From NCBI RefSeq assembly GCF_014204795.1, contig NZ_JACHMB010000001.1:11482501-11546500 (forward strand): DNA of 64,000 nucleotides, written 5' to 3'. The number at the start of each line of letters is the position of its first letter. Positions within the stretch are counted from its first letter, which is position 1. The DNA is from Nonomuraea jabiensis. Lineage in GTDB: Bacteria; Actinomycetota; Actinomycetes; Streptosporangiales; Streptosporangiaceae. Below the pieces are notes generated by a model. That model saw nothing but the letters and a program-made list of their open reading frames with translations. It searched no databases and was not told the DNA's origin. Both the position numbers and the translations under genes were made by a program. Shown here one piece after another: positions 1 through 7,384 of this stretch.

Positions 1-510
1 GCAGCCGATGCGCCAGTCGACGCCGAACACGATGACGACCACCCCGGCCAGGAGCAGCGCGCTGGCCACGACGTCCATGAGGAACGCGACGACGAAGTCG
101 GCCACGGCCACGACGTCGCCGTCCACGCGTTCGATCATCTCGCCGGGCGTGTGCCGGCCGTGGAAGGCCAGGTCGAGGCCGAGTGCGTGCCGGGCGAGGC
201 GCTCGCGCAGGCGGTTGGTGCCGTCCCAGGCCAGGCGGCCGGCCAGCCACGCGGCGACCAGCCGGGCGGCCTGGCCGGCGACGGCCAGCGCCAGGTAGGC
301 GACGGCGATCAGGGTCAGGTGCCTGATGCTCGCGCCGCCGATCGCGTCGTCCACGAAGCGGCGGGTGATCTGCGGCGCCGCCAGCGGCAGCGCGGTGGTG
401 GCGGCGATGGCCGCGACGAGCGCGGCGCTCTGGCGGGGTCCTGGGCGCAGCAGCCGCAGGACGGAGGTGCTATGCGGGGAAATCCCCTGGTCGAATGATC
501 TCGATGACAA
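1..510 (-). CDS. ABC exporter, N-terminal membrane domain (truncated by window edge)
   Basis: The 170 visible residues are the start of a type I ABC exporter membrane domain: hydrophobic helices separated by the typical intracellular-loop stretch (GRHTPGEMIERVDGDVVAVADF). The ATPase half lies outside the window. I chose TTG at 510 because an in-frame stop lies just upstream and no ATG or GTG follows for a long way; AAGGG sits 8 nt before it. The start overlaps the end of the upstream 33-codon peptide gene by 41 nt, so translation may be coupled. Position after a LanB-type enzyme and a small peptide suggests export of the modified peptide. The fold is clear; the start and substrate are inferred. 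Confidence 0.8.
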   Translation of the reverse strand, partial: MSSRSFDQGISPHSTSVLRLLRPGPRQSAALVAAIAATTALPLAAPQITRRFVDDAIGGASIRHLTLIAVAYLALAVAGQAARLVAAWLAGRLAWDGTNRLRERLARHALGLDLAFHGRHTPGEMIERVDGDVVAVADFVVAFLMDVVASALLLAGVVVIVFGVDWRIGC

Positions 511-571
511 ACGTCATGCCCTTTGGATAGGAGGTCTCGTTGCTCTGGCGGGACACGAACGTCGTCCTCAT
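470..571 (-). CDS. 33-residue peptide, candidate RiPP precursor
   Basis: An ATG at 571 follows a perfect AAGGAGG (578-584) at 6 nt spacing, the best ribosome site in this cassette. The peptide begins MRTTFVSRQSNETSYPKG, continues MTFVIEIIRPGDFPA and stops with TAG. It has no Cys, several Ser/Thr in the first 20 residues, and a hydrophobic then Pro/Gly/Asp C-terminus. It is the only small gene between the two putative modification genes and the ABC exporter, 71 nt after the former and overlapping the latter. I do not recognise the sequence family. It could be a precursor, a C-terminally extended scaffold for a PEARL-type enzyme, or simply a translational-coupling leader for the exporter. Absence of Cys argues against lanthionine rings. 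Confidence 0.55.
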   Translation of the reverse strand: MRTTFVSRQSNETSYPKGMTFVIEIIRPGDFPA

Positions 572-642
572 CGCCGGCCTCCTTGATCCGATGGGCGCGC
601 TCCACGGAGTACAGCAGCCCCGCACGCGCCGGGGCAACCGAA

Positions 643-1887
643 TTACTCGCTCCGCCTCAGCACCCCGGCCCGCGCCAGCCCGGCGGTCAGCCGCCCGGGC
701 GGCAGCCCGGGAAGCCGCTCCAGCCACTCCTTGATCATGCGGGTGACCTCGTAGGCCCGCATCGTGCCGGGCGCGTCGAACTCCACCCACCTGACCAGGT
801 CGTCCCCCGCCCCTGGCGGGAAGCGCACGCTCTGCCCGGCCCACTCCGAGCGGATCGCCATCCGGTACGGCCGCAGCCCGGCCAGCCGGACCCCGCCGGC
901 CCCCGCCGCCAGCAGCTCGACGGACTCCCCCGCGGCGCCCGCGGCCACGCCGGGCGCGCCCAGCACCAGCTCGCACGTCACCGGCACGCCCGGCGGGATC
1001 GCGGCCAGCAGCCGCCGCAGGTCCACGGTCCACCCGTTCAGGCCGGTCACGGCGGCCAGGAAGTCGATCCGCGTCACGGCGATCGTCAGGCCGCGGCAGC
1101 GGGCCAGGACGTCGCCGGGGAAGGCGGCCACCCGCTCGGCGTCCAGCCATCCGGCCCACGGCCCGCCCGCGGGAGGGCGGAACGCCCCGGTCACCCAGCG
1201 CACCTGCTTCCCCGGCCGGGTGTCCGAGGCGTCCCGCGACCGTGCCCCTCCAACGGGCCCGGCGTCCGTGTCCTTCCCCTTGCCGGCGCGCCACGGGGGG
1301 CGGATCACCCGTTCGGGCGACCACGCCGAGAACGCGGCCCCGGCCAGCTCCGGCACGCGCCGCAGCGCCGCGCCGTGCTCGGCCACGAGCCGCCCGCACA
1401 GCGTCACCCGCTCCGCCCCCAGCGCTCCCACCAGCGCGAACGCCGCGGGAAGCCGCCGGGCGGCGTCCAGCGCGACGTGGGCCCGCCGCCCGCCGGCGAC
1501 CTGCGCGGCCAGCTCGACCTCGGGCCGGAACACCTCGCACCGCCCGGCCGCGCCGAGCACGTCCCTGCTGCTCTGCATGCTGCCCTCGGCCAGCTCCAGG
1601 TCGCCGATGCTGAGCCGGACCGCGGGGTCGGCCGCCAGCCGCAGCGCCGTGCCCACCGCCCTGAGGCGGGCGTCGTCGAACGCCTGCCGTTCCAGGACGG
1701 CCGCCGCCGCCCGTTCGAGCAGCGCCGCGAGCGGCCCGCCGTCGAGCCGTTCGGCGGCGGCCCGCAGCCGGGACGGGTCGGCCAGGCGTTCGACGACGTG
1801 GTCGTTGAGGTCGAGCACCTCGGCTCCGGGAGGCGGCACGACCTCGGTGGTGAAGTCGGTCAGCGGCGGGACGACGAGCAGCTCCAT
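643..1887 (-). CDS. B12-type radical SAM-like protein lacking the CX3CX2C motif
   Basis: This 414-residue protein starts at ATG 1887, which overlaps the LanB-like stop codon (TGATG). The start (ELLVVPPLTDF, then VLDLNDHVVERL) resembles the N-terminal domain of cobalamin-binding radical SAM proteins. Residues 300-340 (VPVTCELVLGAPG, then GVRLAGLRPY) resemble the distal part of their TIM barrel. Its only cysteines are at about 117, 164, 264 and 305, so no CX3CX2C cluster-binding site exists. Either it is a non-catalytic partner or scaffold or it has a different chemistry. A Gly/Asp/Lys-rich linker at 200-228 may be an insertion. The family assignment is by pattern only. Confidence 0.5.
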   Translation of the reverse strand: MELLVVPPLTDFTTEVVPPPGAEVLDLNDHVVERLADPSRLRAAAERLDGGPLAALLERAAAAVLERQAFDDARLRAVGTALRLAADPAVRLSIGDLELAEGSMQSSRDVLGAAGRCEVFRPEVELAAQVAGGRRAHVALDAARRLPAAFALVGALGAERVTLCGRLVAEHGAALRRVPELAGAAFSAWSPERVIRPPWRAGKGKDTDAGPVGGARSRDASDTRPGKQVRWVTGAFRPPAGGPWAGWLDAERVAAFPGDVLARCRGLTIAVTRIDFLAAVTGLNGWTVDLRRLLAAIPPGVPVTCELVLGAPGVAAGAAGESVELLAAGAGGVRLAGLRPYRMAIRSEWAGQSVRFPPGAGDDLVRWVEFDAPGTMRAYEVTRMIKEWLERLPGLPPGRLTAGLARAGVLRRSE

Positions 1888-4631
1888 CAGCGTCGCTCCC
1901 CCTGCCACGGGTACGGGTGCGCCGCCCGCGCGCCCGGGGCCACCGGGCCGGCCACCCGCGAGCACGAATCCGCGCGCACGTCCGCCGGCCCCGGGTAGCG
2001 GGCGACGGCCCGCGAGCGCGCCGCAGGGGAGCAGATGTCGGCCGCCTCCGAGGTCGGCCACGGCGCCGGGGAGCAGGTGTCGGCCGCATCCGGTGTCGGC
2101 CGGGGCGCCGGGGAGCAGGTGTCGGTCGTATCCGGTGCCGGCCGGGGCGCCGGGCGGCCGCCGGCCGGGCGCAGGTAGACGCAGCGCAGCTCGGCGGCGA
2201 ACCGGAGCCCGCCGTCGCGCAGCCAGCACTCCTCCGGCCCCGGCAGGGTCTCCGTCAGCGTGAGCCGCTCGGCCGTGGCCGCCAGCCGAGCCAGCCCCTC
2301 GACGAGCGCGGGCGAGCGGGTGTCCACGTGGATCGGCCGGCGTTCGCGGGCGGAGGCGGCGAAGAACGTCACGGGCAGGTCGTGCGTCTCCCGCAGCCGC
2401 GCCATCGCGACCAGCAGCTCGCGGTCCCCGGCCGCCTGCCCGAGCGCGTCGAACGACGCCCGGCCCACGCGCCAGGCGCGCCGCGAGATGACCACGTTGT
2501 CCCAGGTCAGCCGGGGCACCCGGGACAGGTGCCGCAGGTCCGGCCGGCGCACCCTGGGCAGGGCGAGCGCCGTGTGCAGCGCGGTGTCGTCGTGCTCGCC
2601 GTTGTGCAGCAGCAGCGGCCCGTCCACCCCCTTGGCCCGCAGGACGGCCCGGCGCCCGTCGCTGTGCACGTACAGCTCGTCGAGCCCGATCCGGCGCCGC
2701 CCGCCGTCGGCCGTCACGCCGCCCAGCTCCAGCACCGGCCCGGGGAACTCCAGCGGCGGCCGGCCGGTGGCGCGGCGCGAGATGACGTTGAGCGCGGTGT
2801 GGCCGCCGAGCGCCCGCTCGATCGCCGCGTCCCGCTCGGCGACGAGCGCGGCGCCGTCGGGGTGGAACTGCAGGGCCCACGGCGTCAGCAGCGCGACGTC
2901 GTGGAGGTCGCCGAGGACCAGCGGGGTCAGCCCCGGCTCGTACGCCTCCAGCGACGGCGCGGCCACCATGACGTCGGCCGAGCAGAGGACAGGCGCGGCC
3001 GGCGGCTCGGGGTCGTCCAGCAGGCCCGCGAGGTCGACGGTGGCGGCGCCGGGCGGGGCGGCGCGCACGATCGCGGCGATCCGCTCGGCGAGGCGGTCGC
3101 CGTAGCGGATCTCCAGGTCGCCGGTCGCCCCCAGCACCTCGGCCAGCCCGAACGTGCCCGTGCCGAGCCGGGCGGCGAGCAGCCGGTTGGTGCGCCGCCT
3201 GGTCAGCTCGGCGTCGGCGGCGAGCAGGTCGAGCACCTGGGGCACGCGGCCTTCCAGGTCGGCCGCCAGCCCCGCGCCGACGGTCACCCGGAGCGTGCCG
3301 GCCGCCGCCTCGTGCACGGCCACGCGGTCGTCGCCGGGCCGGTCGTCGTGCGCCCGCCCGCCGCCGGCCAGCGTCTCGATCCGCCGCTGCAGGGCCAGCT
3401 TCACGTCGGGAGAGGCGGCGGGATACTGGGCGAGCAGCTCGGTGATCTCCCGCACACGCCGCCCCACCGGCAGATCGCCACCCGGGCGGTGGGCATCCGA
3501 GCGGGGGGCGTCCGAGCGGTGGGCATCCGAGCGGGCGGCGTCGGGGCGGGCGGCGCCGGGGCGGTGGGCATCCGGGCGGTGGGTGTCAGGGTGGGCGGAG
3601 TCCTGGTGGGGGGTTTCGGCGGGGAGGCGTTCGCGGAGCCGGGAGAGCGGGTCCGCGGCCGTGGCCGGCGGGCAGAGGTCGTGGGTGAGCAGCCCGCGGC
3701 GCACCGCCACCGCCAGGGCCGCGGCGGCCTGCTCCAACGCCGTCCCCGACTCGGCGGCGATCTCGGCCAGCGTCCGGCTCCCGTCGCACAGCGCGAGGAA
3801 CGGCGCCGCGTCGGGCACGGCGTCCGGCACCGCGCCCGTCCAGGTCCGGCGGCGCGGCACCAGCCCCGCCACGAGCGCGGGGTCGGCCAGGACGCGCTGC
3901 TGGAGCGACTCGCCCACCCAGTCGGCCGGGTACGCGACCCGCCGCGGGTGCACCCGGTGGCCCGACCACGTGTGGCCGCAGGCCGCCGCGGGCTCGACGC
4001 GGCCGTGGTCGAGCGGCCCGAAGCTGCACGTGGCGCAGAGCCCCTGCAGGACCGAGCCGACCAGGCGCCGCAGCCGGCCGCCCTTGGCGGCGCCGCGCCG
4101 CAGGTCGCGGTAGAGGCCGGGCGCCGAGCGCACGAGGGCGTCGAGGAAGCGCTCGTCGGCCGCGATCCCGGCCACGGCCGCGCGGGCGAGCGCCGCGTCG
4201 GCGGCCGTCGTGCCCGCCAGGGCGAGCCGGGCGTCCTCCAGCGACCCGGTCACCTCGTTCCAGGCGGCGAGCCAGCCGGCGGGCGCGGGCGTGTCGCCCG
4301 GGAGCGGGCGCAGGTCGCGCAGGCGGCTGCGCAGGCCACGCGGCAGCCGCCCGCCGCCCGTCCCGCGTGCGAGACGGTCCCCGCCTGGGGGTCGGGCGTC
4401 CCCGCGTGCGGGACGGGCGTCCCCGCCTGCGGCGCTGCGGACCGGGCGGGGGTCCTCGGTGCGGCGGGCCGGGGCCTCGGCGAGCAGGTCGAGCGCCCGC
4501 CGCTCCAGCCGGACGACCTCGGCGGCCGCCGCCGCGGCCCGCGGGTAGGCCAGGGATCGGACGAGCTCCCAGGCGAAGCCCGCGCTCCGGACGGTCACGG
4601 CCGGCAGCAAAGTCCAGTCCTGCTCGCTCAC
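1887..4631 (-). CDS. Lantibiotic dehydratase family protein (LanB N-domain / PEARL-like)
   Basis: About 914 residues from GTG 4631 (AAGGGG 8 nt upstream; GTG 4652 is an alternative). The N-terminal LLPAVTVRSAGFAWELVRSL and the end ELRCVYLRP are characteristic of the glutamylation-type domain of LanB proteins. In known members this domain transfers an amino acid from aminoacyl-tRNA to a peptide Ser/Thr side chain, or to a peptide C-terminus in PEARLs. No separate elimination (SpaB_C-type) domain is seen, so split-LanB or PEARL behaviour is more likely than complete dehydration. Three low-complexity inserts occur: around residues 64-84, a 5-residue repeat at about 347-383, and a Cys-containing 14-residue repeat after about residue 826. 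The stop overlaps the next gene. The family is fairly sure; the reaction is inferred. Confidence 0.78.
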   Translation of the reverse strand: MSEQDWTLLPAVTVRSAGFAWELVRSLAYPRAAAAAAEVVRLERRALDLLAEAPARRTEDPRPVRSAAGGDARPARGDARPPGGDRLARGTGGGRLPRGLRSRLRDLRPLPGDTPAPAGWLAAWNEVTGSLEDARLALAGTTAADAALARAAVAGIAADERFLDALVRSAPGLYRDLRRGAAKGGRLRRLVGSVLQGLCATCSFGPLDHGRVEPAAACGHTWSGHRVHPRRVAYPADWVGESLQQRVLADPALVAGLVPRRRTWTGAVPDAVPDAAPFLALCDGSRTLAEIAAESGTALEQAAAALAVAVRRGLLTHDLCPPATAADPLSRLRERLPAETPHQDSAHPDTHRPDAHRPGAARPDAARSDAHRSDAPRSDAHRPGGDLPVGRRVREITELLAQYPAASPDVKLALQRRIETLAGGGRAHDDRPGDDRVAVHEAAAGTLRVTVGAGLAADLEGRVPQVLDLLAADAELTRRRTNRLLAARLGTGTFGLAEVLGATGDLEIRYGDRLAERIAAIVRAAPPGAATVDLAGLLDDPEPPAAPVLCSADVMVAAPSLEAYEPGLTPLVLGDLHDVALLTPWALQFHPDGAALVAERDAAIERALGGHTALNVISRRATGRPPLEFPGPVLELGGVTADGGRRRIGLDELYVHSDGRRAVLRAKGVDGPLLLHNGEHDDTALHTALALPRVRRPDLRHLSRVPRLTWDNVVISRRAWRVGRASFDALGQAAGDRELLVAMARLRETHDLPVTFFAASARERRPIHVDTRSPALVEGLARLAATAERLTLTETLPGPEECWLRDGGLRFAAELRCVYLRPAGGRPAPRPAPDTTDTCSPAPRPTPDAADTCSPAPWPTSEAADICSPAARSRAVARYPGPADVRADSCSRVAGPVAPGARAAHPYPWQGERR
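2026..2151 (-). repeat. Three 42-bp tandem repeats coding a Cys-containing 14-residue unit
   Basis: Unit starts lie at 2026, 2068 and 2110, exactly 42 bp apart, so the reading frame is kept. The encoded unit is close to SPAPRPTPDAADTC, with variants ending DTTDTC and EAADIC. The block follows the end of the conserved LanB domain. It is not expected in the family and may be a spacer or a binding tail. Confidence 0.8.
3481..3590 (-). repeat. 15-bp tandem repeat inside the LanB-like gene
   Basis: About eight degenerate 15-bp units encode a 5-residue motif of the HRPDA/HRSDA type at residues about 347-383. The frame is kept. It looks like an expandable linker between structured parts of the protein. 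Confidence 0.75.
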
Positions 4632-4682
4632 ACGGGCCACCCCTTCTCGCACGGAATTGGCCTCAGCACGCCTTAACTCAAA

Positions 4683-4711
4683 ATGCTTACAAGATCATCT
4701 TTGCTTGTCAA
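4683..4711 (-). promoter_or_regulatory. Putative promoter of the LanB-like cassette
   Basis: On the minus strand TTGACA (4706-4711) is followed at 16-17 nt by TAAGCA/AAGCAT, about 50 nt before the LanB-like start. It lies in a 303-nt gap (4632-4934) that is clearly more AT-rich than its surroundings and otherwise holds only the divergent upstream region of the phosphatase gene. No convincing precursor gene is present in the gap. Confidence 0.4.
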
Positions 4712-4934
4712 TGAGACCGCCGATGAGAAATCAACGGGCCGCCCATAATGAATCCACCGTCCGCACCTGAAAATCCCGCCATAAGGTGCGGAGTCGTTTA
4801 CTTCTGGTTTTCGTCCCCTTATCTTCCCAGTACAGGGGGCCAAGCCGGGTGCGACAGCACGAATTCGGCTGCTTTCTTCCAGACGTTCGAAAAAACCATC
4901 GTTACGCCGTTCCACGACGGGGGATGAAGGACTC

Positions 4935-6023
4935 GTGACGGATGGCGGGCGGCGCGAAGGGCCGAATCTCTCGACACCGGCGTTCGTCGCCGGGCTCGTC
5001 GTCATCACCGCGATGGTGGCCGCGCTCGACACCCTCTCGGGCGCGGCGGTGCGGCTGTTCCCGCTGCTGATCTTCCTCCCGGCGATCGTGGCCGGGCTGG
5101 GCACCGTGCGGCAGACGGTCGTCGCGTCGGCGTGGGTGGTCCTGGCGGCGCTGGGGATCACCACGTACCTGGGCGGCAAGCTGAACGACAACCTGCTGGC
5201 CGCCGGGTTCACGGCCGTGTTCGGCGCGCTGAGCGTCTTCGGCTGCGCCTACCGGGTGCGGCGCGAGGAGGAGGTGCACCGGCTGCGCTCGGCGGCGGCC
5301 GCCCTCCAGCAGCTGATCGTGCGCCCGCTGCCGCTGCGCACCGCCGACGTCGTCATCGACGGCCTCTACCAGCCGGTGGAGGAGGACACGATGGTGGGCG
5401 GCGACATGTACGAGGTCGCCGTCTCCCACCACGGCACCCGGGTGCTCATCGCCGACGTGCAGGGCAAGGGCCTGCCCGCCATCGGGACCGCGCTGGCCGT
5501 GCTGGGCTCGTTCCGGGAGGCGGCCTACCGGGAGGAGACGCTGGCCGGGGTCGTCGAGGCCATGGAGAACGCCGTGGCCAGGCAGAACACCTTCGCCGCC
5601 ACCACCGGAGAGCCCGAGCGCCTGGTCACCGCCCTGGTGCTGGACATCGGCCGGGGGCTGGACGTCGAGGCGGTCAACTGCGGGCACATCGCCCCGTACA
5701 TGATCCACCGCGGCGACGCCCGGCAGGTGAACCTCGGGGAGCCGTCCGTGCCGCTCGGCGTGGGCACGCTCGCCCCCGGGCCGCGCGGGGGCGCGCGGTT
5801 CGCGTTCCCGCCCGGCGCGGCGCTGGTGCTGTGCACCGACGGCGTCACCGAGGCCCGCGACCCCCGCGGCGCCTTCTACCCGCTGGAGGAGCGGCTGGAG
5901 GGCTGGGCCGGCGACCCTCCCGATCGGCTCGCCCAGGTGCTCGGCGAAGACCTCCGCGCGTTCACCAGGACCGCGCCGCGCGACGACATCGCGATCCTCA
6001 CGCTGCGCCGGTCCGAGTCCTGA
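4935..6023 (+). CDS. Membrane PP2C/SpoIIE-type serine/threonine phosphatase
   Basis: A 362-residue protein starting at GTG 4935 with AAGG just upstream. About four hydrophobic segments occupy residues 15-105. A short basic coiled stretch (RVRREEEVHRLRSAAAALQQL) follows, then a SpoIIE-type PP2C domain. Metal-site motifs are visible: VGGDMYEV, ADVQGKG, NCGHIAPYM, LCTDGVTEARD and the terminal DDIAILTLR. Proteins of this family dephosphorylate phosphoserine or phosphothreonine, often on anti-sigma-factor antagonists. No partner anti-sigma or STAS gene is adjacent, so the target is unknown. It is divergent from the LanB-like cassette. Confidence 0.88.
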   Translation: MTDGGRREGPNLSTPAFVAGLVVITAMVAALDTLSGAAVRLFPLLIFLPAIVAGLGTVRQTVVASAWVVLAALGITTYLGGKLNDNLLAAGFTAVFGALSVFGCAYRVRREEEVHRLRSAAAALQQLIVRPLPLRTADVVIDGLYQPVEEDTMVGGDMYEVAVSHHGTRVLIADVQGKGLPAIGTALAVLGSFREAAYREETLAGVVEAMENAVARQNTFAATTGEPERLVTALVLDIGRGLDVEAVNCGHIAPYMIHRGDARQVNLGEPSVPLGVGTLAPGPRGGARFAFPPGAALVLCTDGVTEARDPRGAFYPLEERLEGWAGDPPDRLAQVLGEDLRAFTRTAPRDDIAILTLRRSES

Positions 6024-6110
6024 CCTGCCGCGAGCCGGCTCGCGCCGGTCATGAACCGGTCGCTCCACCCACGCGTACCTACACACATCGGACATGTCCA
6101 TGGAGGTGTC

Positions 6111-7274
6111 GTGGAGCTCAGCCTCTTGCGGGCACAGGCTCACAGCCCGTCGTATTTCTCGTTGATGCGTGCCTCGTCAGGGGAGCGCGCACCGGTTGAC
6201 TTCTGCATCCCGTGCAATCCATATTTCCCGACCCCGGAGATCTTCGAGCATCTCGGGAGAAACCTGGAGACGATTCTCAAGTTCTATCCGAGCGACGCGG
6301 GCACGATCACCGCGGAGCTCTGCGCCACGCTCGGGCTCCACCCGAAGACGGTCGCCATGGGCAACGGCTCGACCGAGTTGATCACCTGGATCGATCACCT
6401 GCTGGTGCGCGAGAGCCTCGCGGTGCCCATCCCGACCTTCGGGCGCTGGACCGACCAGCCGCTGGAGACGGGCAAGCGGGTGGACATGTACCCGCTGCTG
6501 GAGAGCCGCAACTTCGCCCTCGACGTGCAGGACTACGTCTCGTTCATCCGCATGCGCGGCTCCCGGGTCGCGGTGATCTGCAACCCGAACAACCCCGACG
6601 GCGGCTACCTGCCCAAGCACGACGTGCTGCAGCTGCTGGACGAGCTCATCGACCTCGACCTGGTGATCGTGGACGAGTCGTTCGGCGACTTCGTGGACTG
6701 CGAGCCGGACGCCGGGCTGGCGGCGGAGGCCGCGGTCCGGCCGAACGTGATCGTGCTGCGCAGCCTGGGCAAGAACTTCGGCCTGCACGGCATCCGGTTC
6801 GGTTACATGGTCGCCAACCCGGCGCTGGCCGGGCGGGTGCGCGACGCGCTGCCCAAGTGGAACCTCAACTCGTTCGCCGAGGTCATCGTGTTCATGATGC
6901 GGCAGTTCATGGGCGAGTACCAGAACAGCCTGAGGCTGGTGGGCCAGGACAGGCGGGCCATGTTCCAGCAGCTCGGCACCATGCCGGGGCTGTCGGTGTT
7001 CGCGTCGCAGGGCAACTTCCTGCTGATCAAGCTGCCGCCCGGCTACGACGGGGTGGGGCTGCGCGACCACCTGCTCTCCGAGCACGGCGTCTATGTGCGC
7101 GAGTGCGGCAACAAGCTGGGCACGACCAGCCAGTTCATCCGCCTGGTCGTACGGCCGCAGGACGACGTGCGGCGGCTGCTCATCGGCATGACGCAGTACC
7201 TGTACTCCGGCAGCCTGCACGAGATCCCCGTCATCGGGGTGCACCACCGGCACGTGAACCCGCTGTCTGCCTGA
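6111..7274 (+). CDS. PLP-dependent class I/II aminotransferase (HisC/CobD-like)
   Basis: A fold-type I PLP enzyme of 387 residues. The CNPNNPDGG stretch, VIVDESFGDF (cofactor Asp) and SLGKNFGLHGIRFGY (Schiff-base Lys) mark it as related to histidinol-phosphate aminotransferase and threonine-phosphate decarboxylase. It is far from the hisE-hisG genes in this window and lacks cobalamin neighbours, so neither role is supported by context. GTG at 6111 is chosen because GGAGG lies 4 nt upstream and the conserved N-terminus begins there; the frame is open from 6051. It ends in a strong terminator. The substrate is unknown. Confidence 0.82.
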   Translation: MELSLLRAQAHSPSYFSLMRASSGERAPVDFCIPCNPYFPTPEIFEHLGRNLETILKFYPSDAGTITAELCATLGLHPKTVAMGNGSTELITWIDHLLVRESLAVPIPTFGRWTDQPLETGKRVDMYPLLESRNFALDVQDYVSFIRMRGSRVAVICNPNNPDGGYLPKHDVLQLLDELIDLDLVIVDESFGDFVDCEPDAGLAAEAAVRPNVIVLRSLGKNFGLHGIRFGYMVANPALAGRVRDALPKWNLNSFAEVIVFMMRQFMGEYQNSLRLVGQDRRAMFQQLGTMPGLSVFASQGNFLLIKLPPGYDGVGLRDHLLSEHGVYVRECGNKLGTTSQFIRLVVRPQDDVRRLLIGMTQYLYSGSLHEIPVIGVHHRHVNPLSA

Positions 7275-7310
7275 GATGCCGCCGGCCTGAGATGCCGCCG
7301 GCCTGAGATT
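7271..7310. repeat. Short 16-bp tandem repeat
   Basis: CTGAGATGCCGCCGGC occurs twice in tandem and a third time partially, beginning at the stop codon of the aminotransferase gene. A second small direct repeat (CTCTCAGGGCT) lies just past the terminator near 7363-7385. Probably replication slippage; no function seen. Confidence 0.7.
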
Positions 7311-7352
7311 CCGCCCGGGCCCCCGGCAGCGCTCCGCAGGGGGTCCGGGCGG
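7311..7352. terminator. Bidirectional hairpin terminator
   Basis: A 14-bp stem (CCGCCCGGGCCCCC with GGGGGTCCGGGCGG, one G-U pair) around a 14-nt loop lies between two convergent genes. It would serve both the aminotransferase and the phosphodiesterase. There is no U tract, which is common in actinomycetes. Confidence 0.75.
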
Positions 7353-7384
7353 GCCCTGCTTACTCTCAGGGCTCACTCTCAGGG

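Noticed and set aside
1917..4676. A 919-codon frame opposite the LanB-like gene
   Set aside because: Antisense shadow with repetitive Arg/Gly-rich sequence; the minus-strand LanB pattern is clear.
4708..4782. A 24-residue ORF (minus strand) just upstream of the LanB-like gene as a possible precursor
   Set aside because: No Shine-Dalgarno sequence, and it lies upstream of and across the likely -35 element, so it would not be on the cassette transcript.
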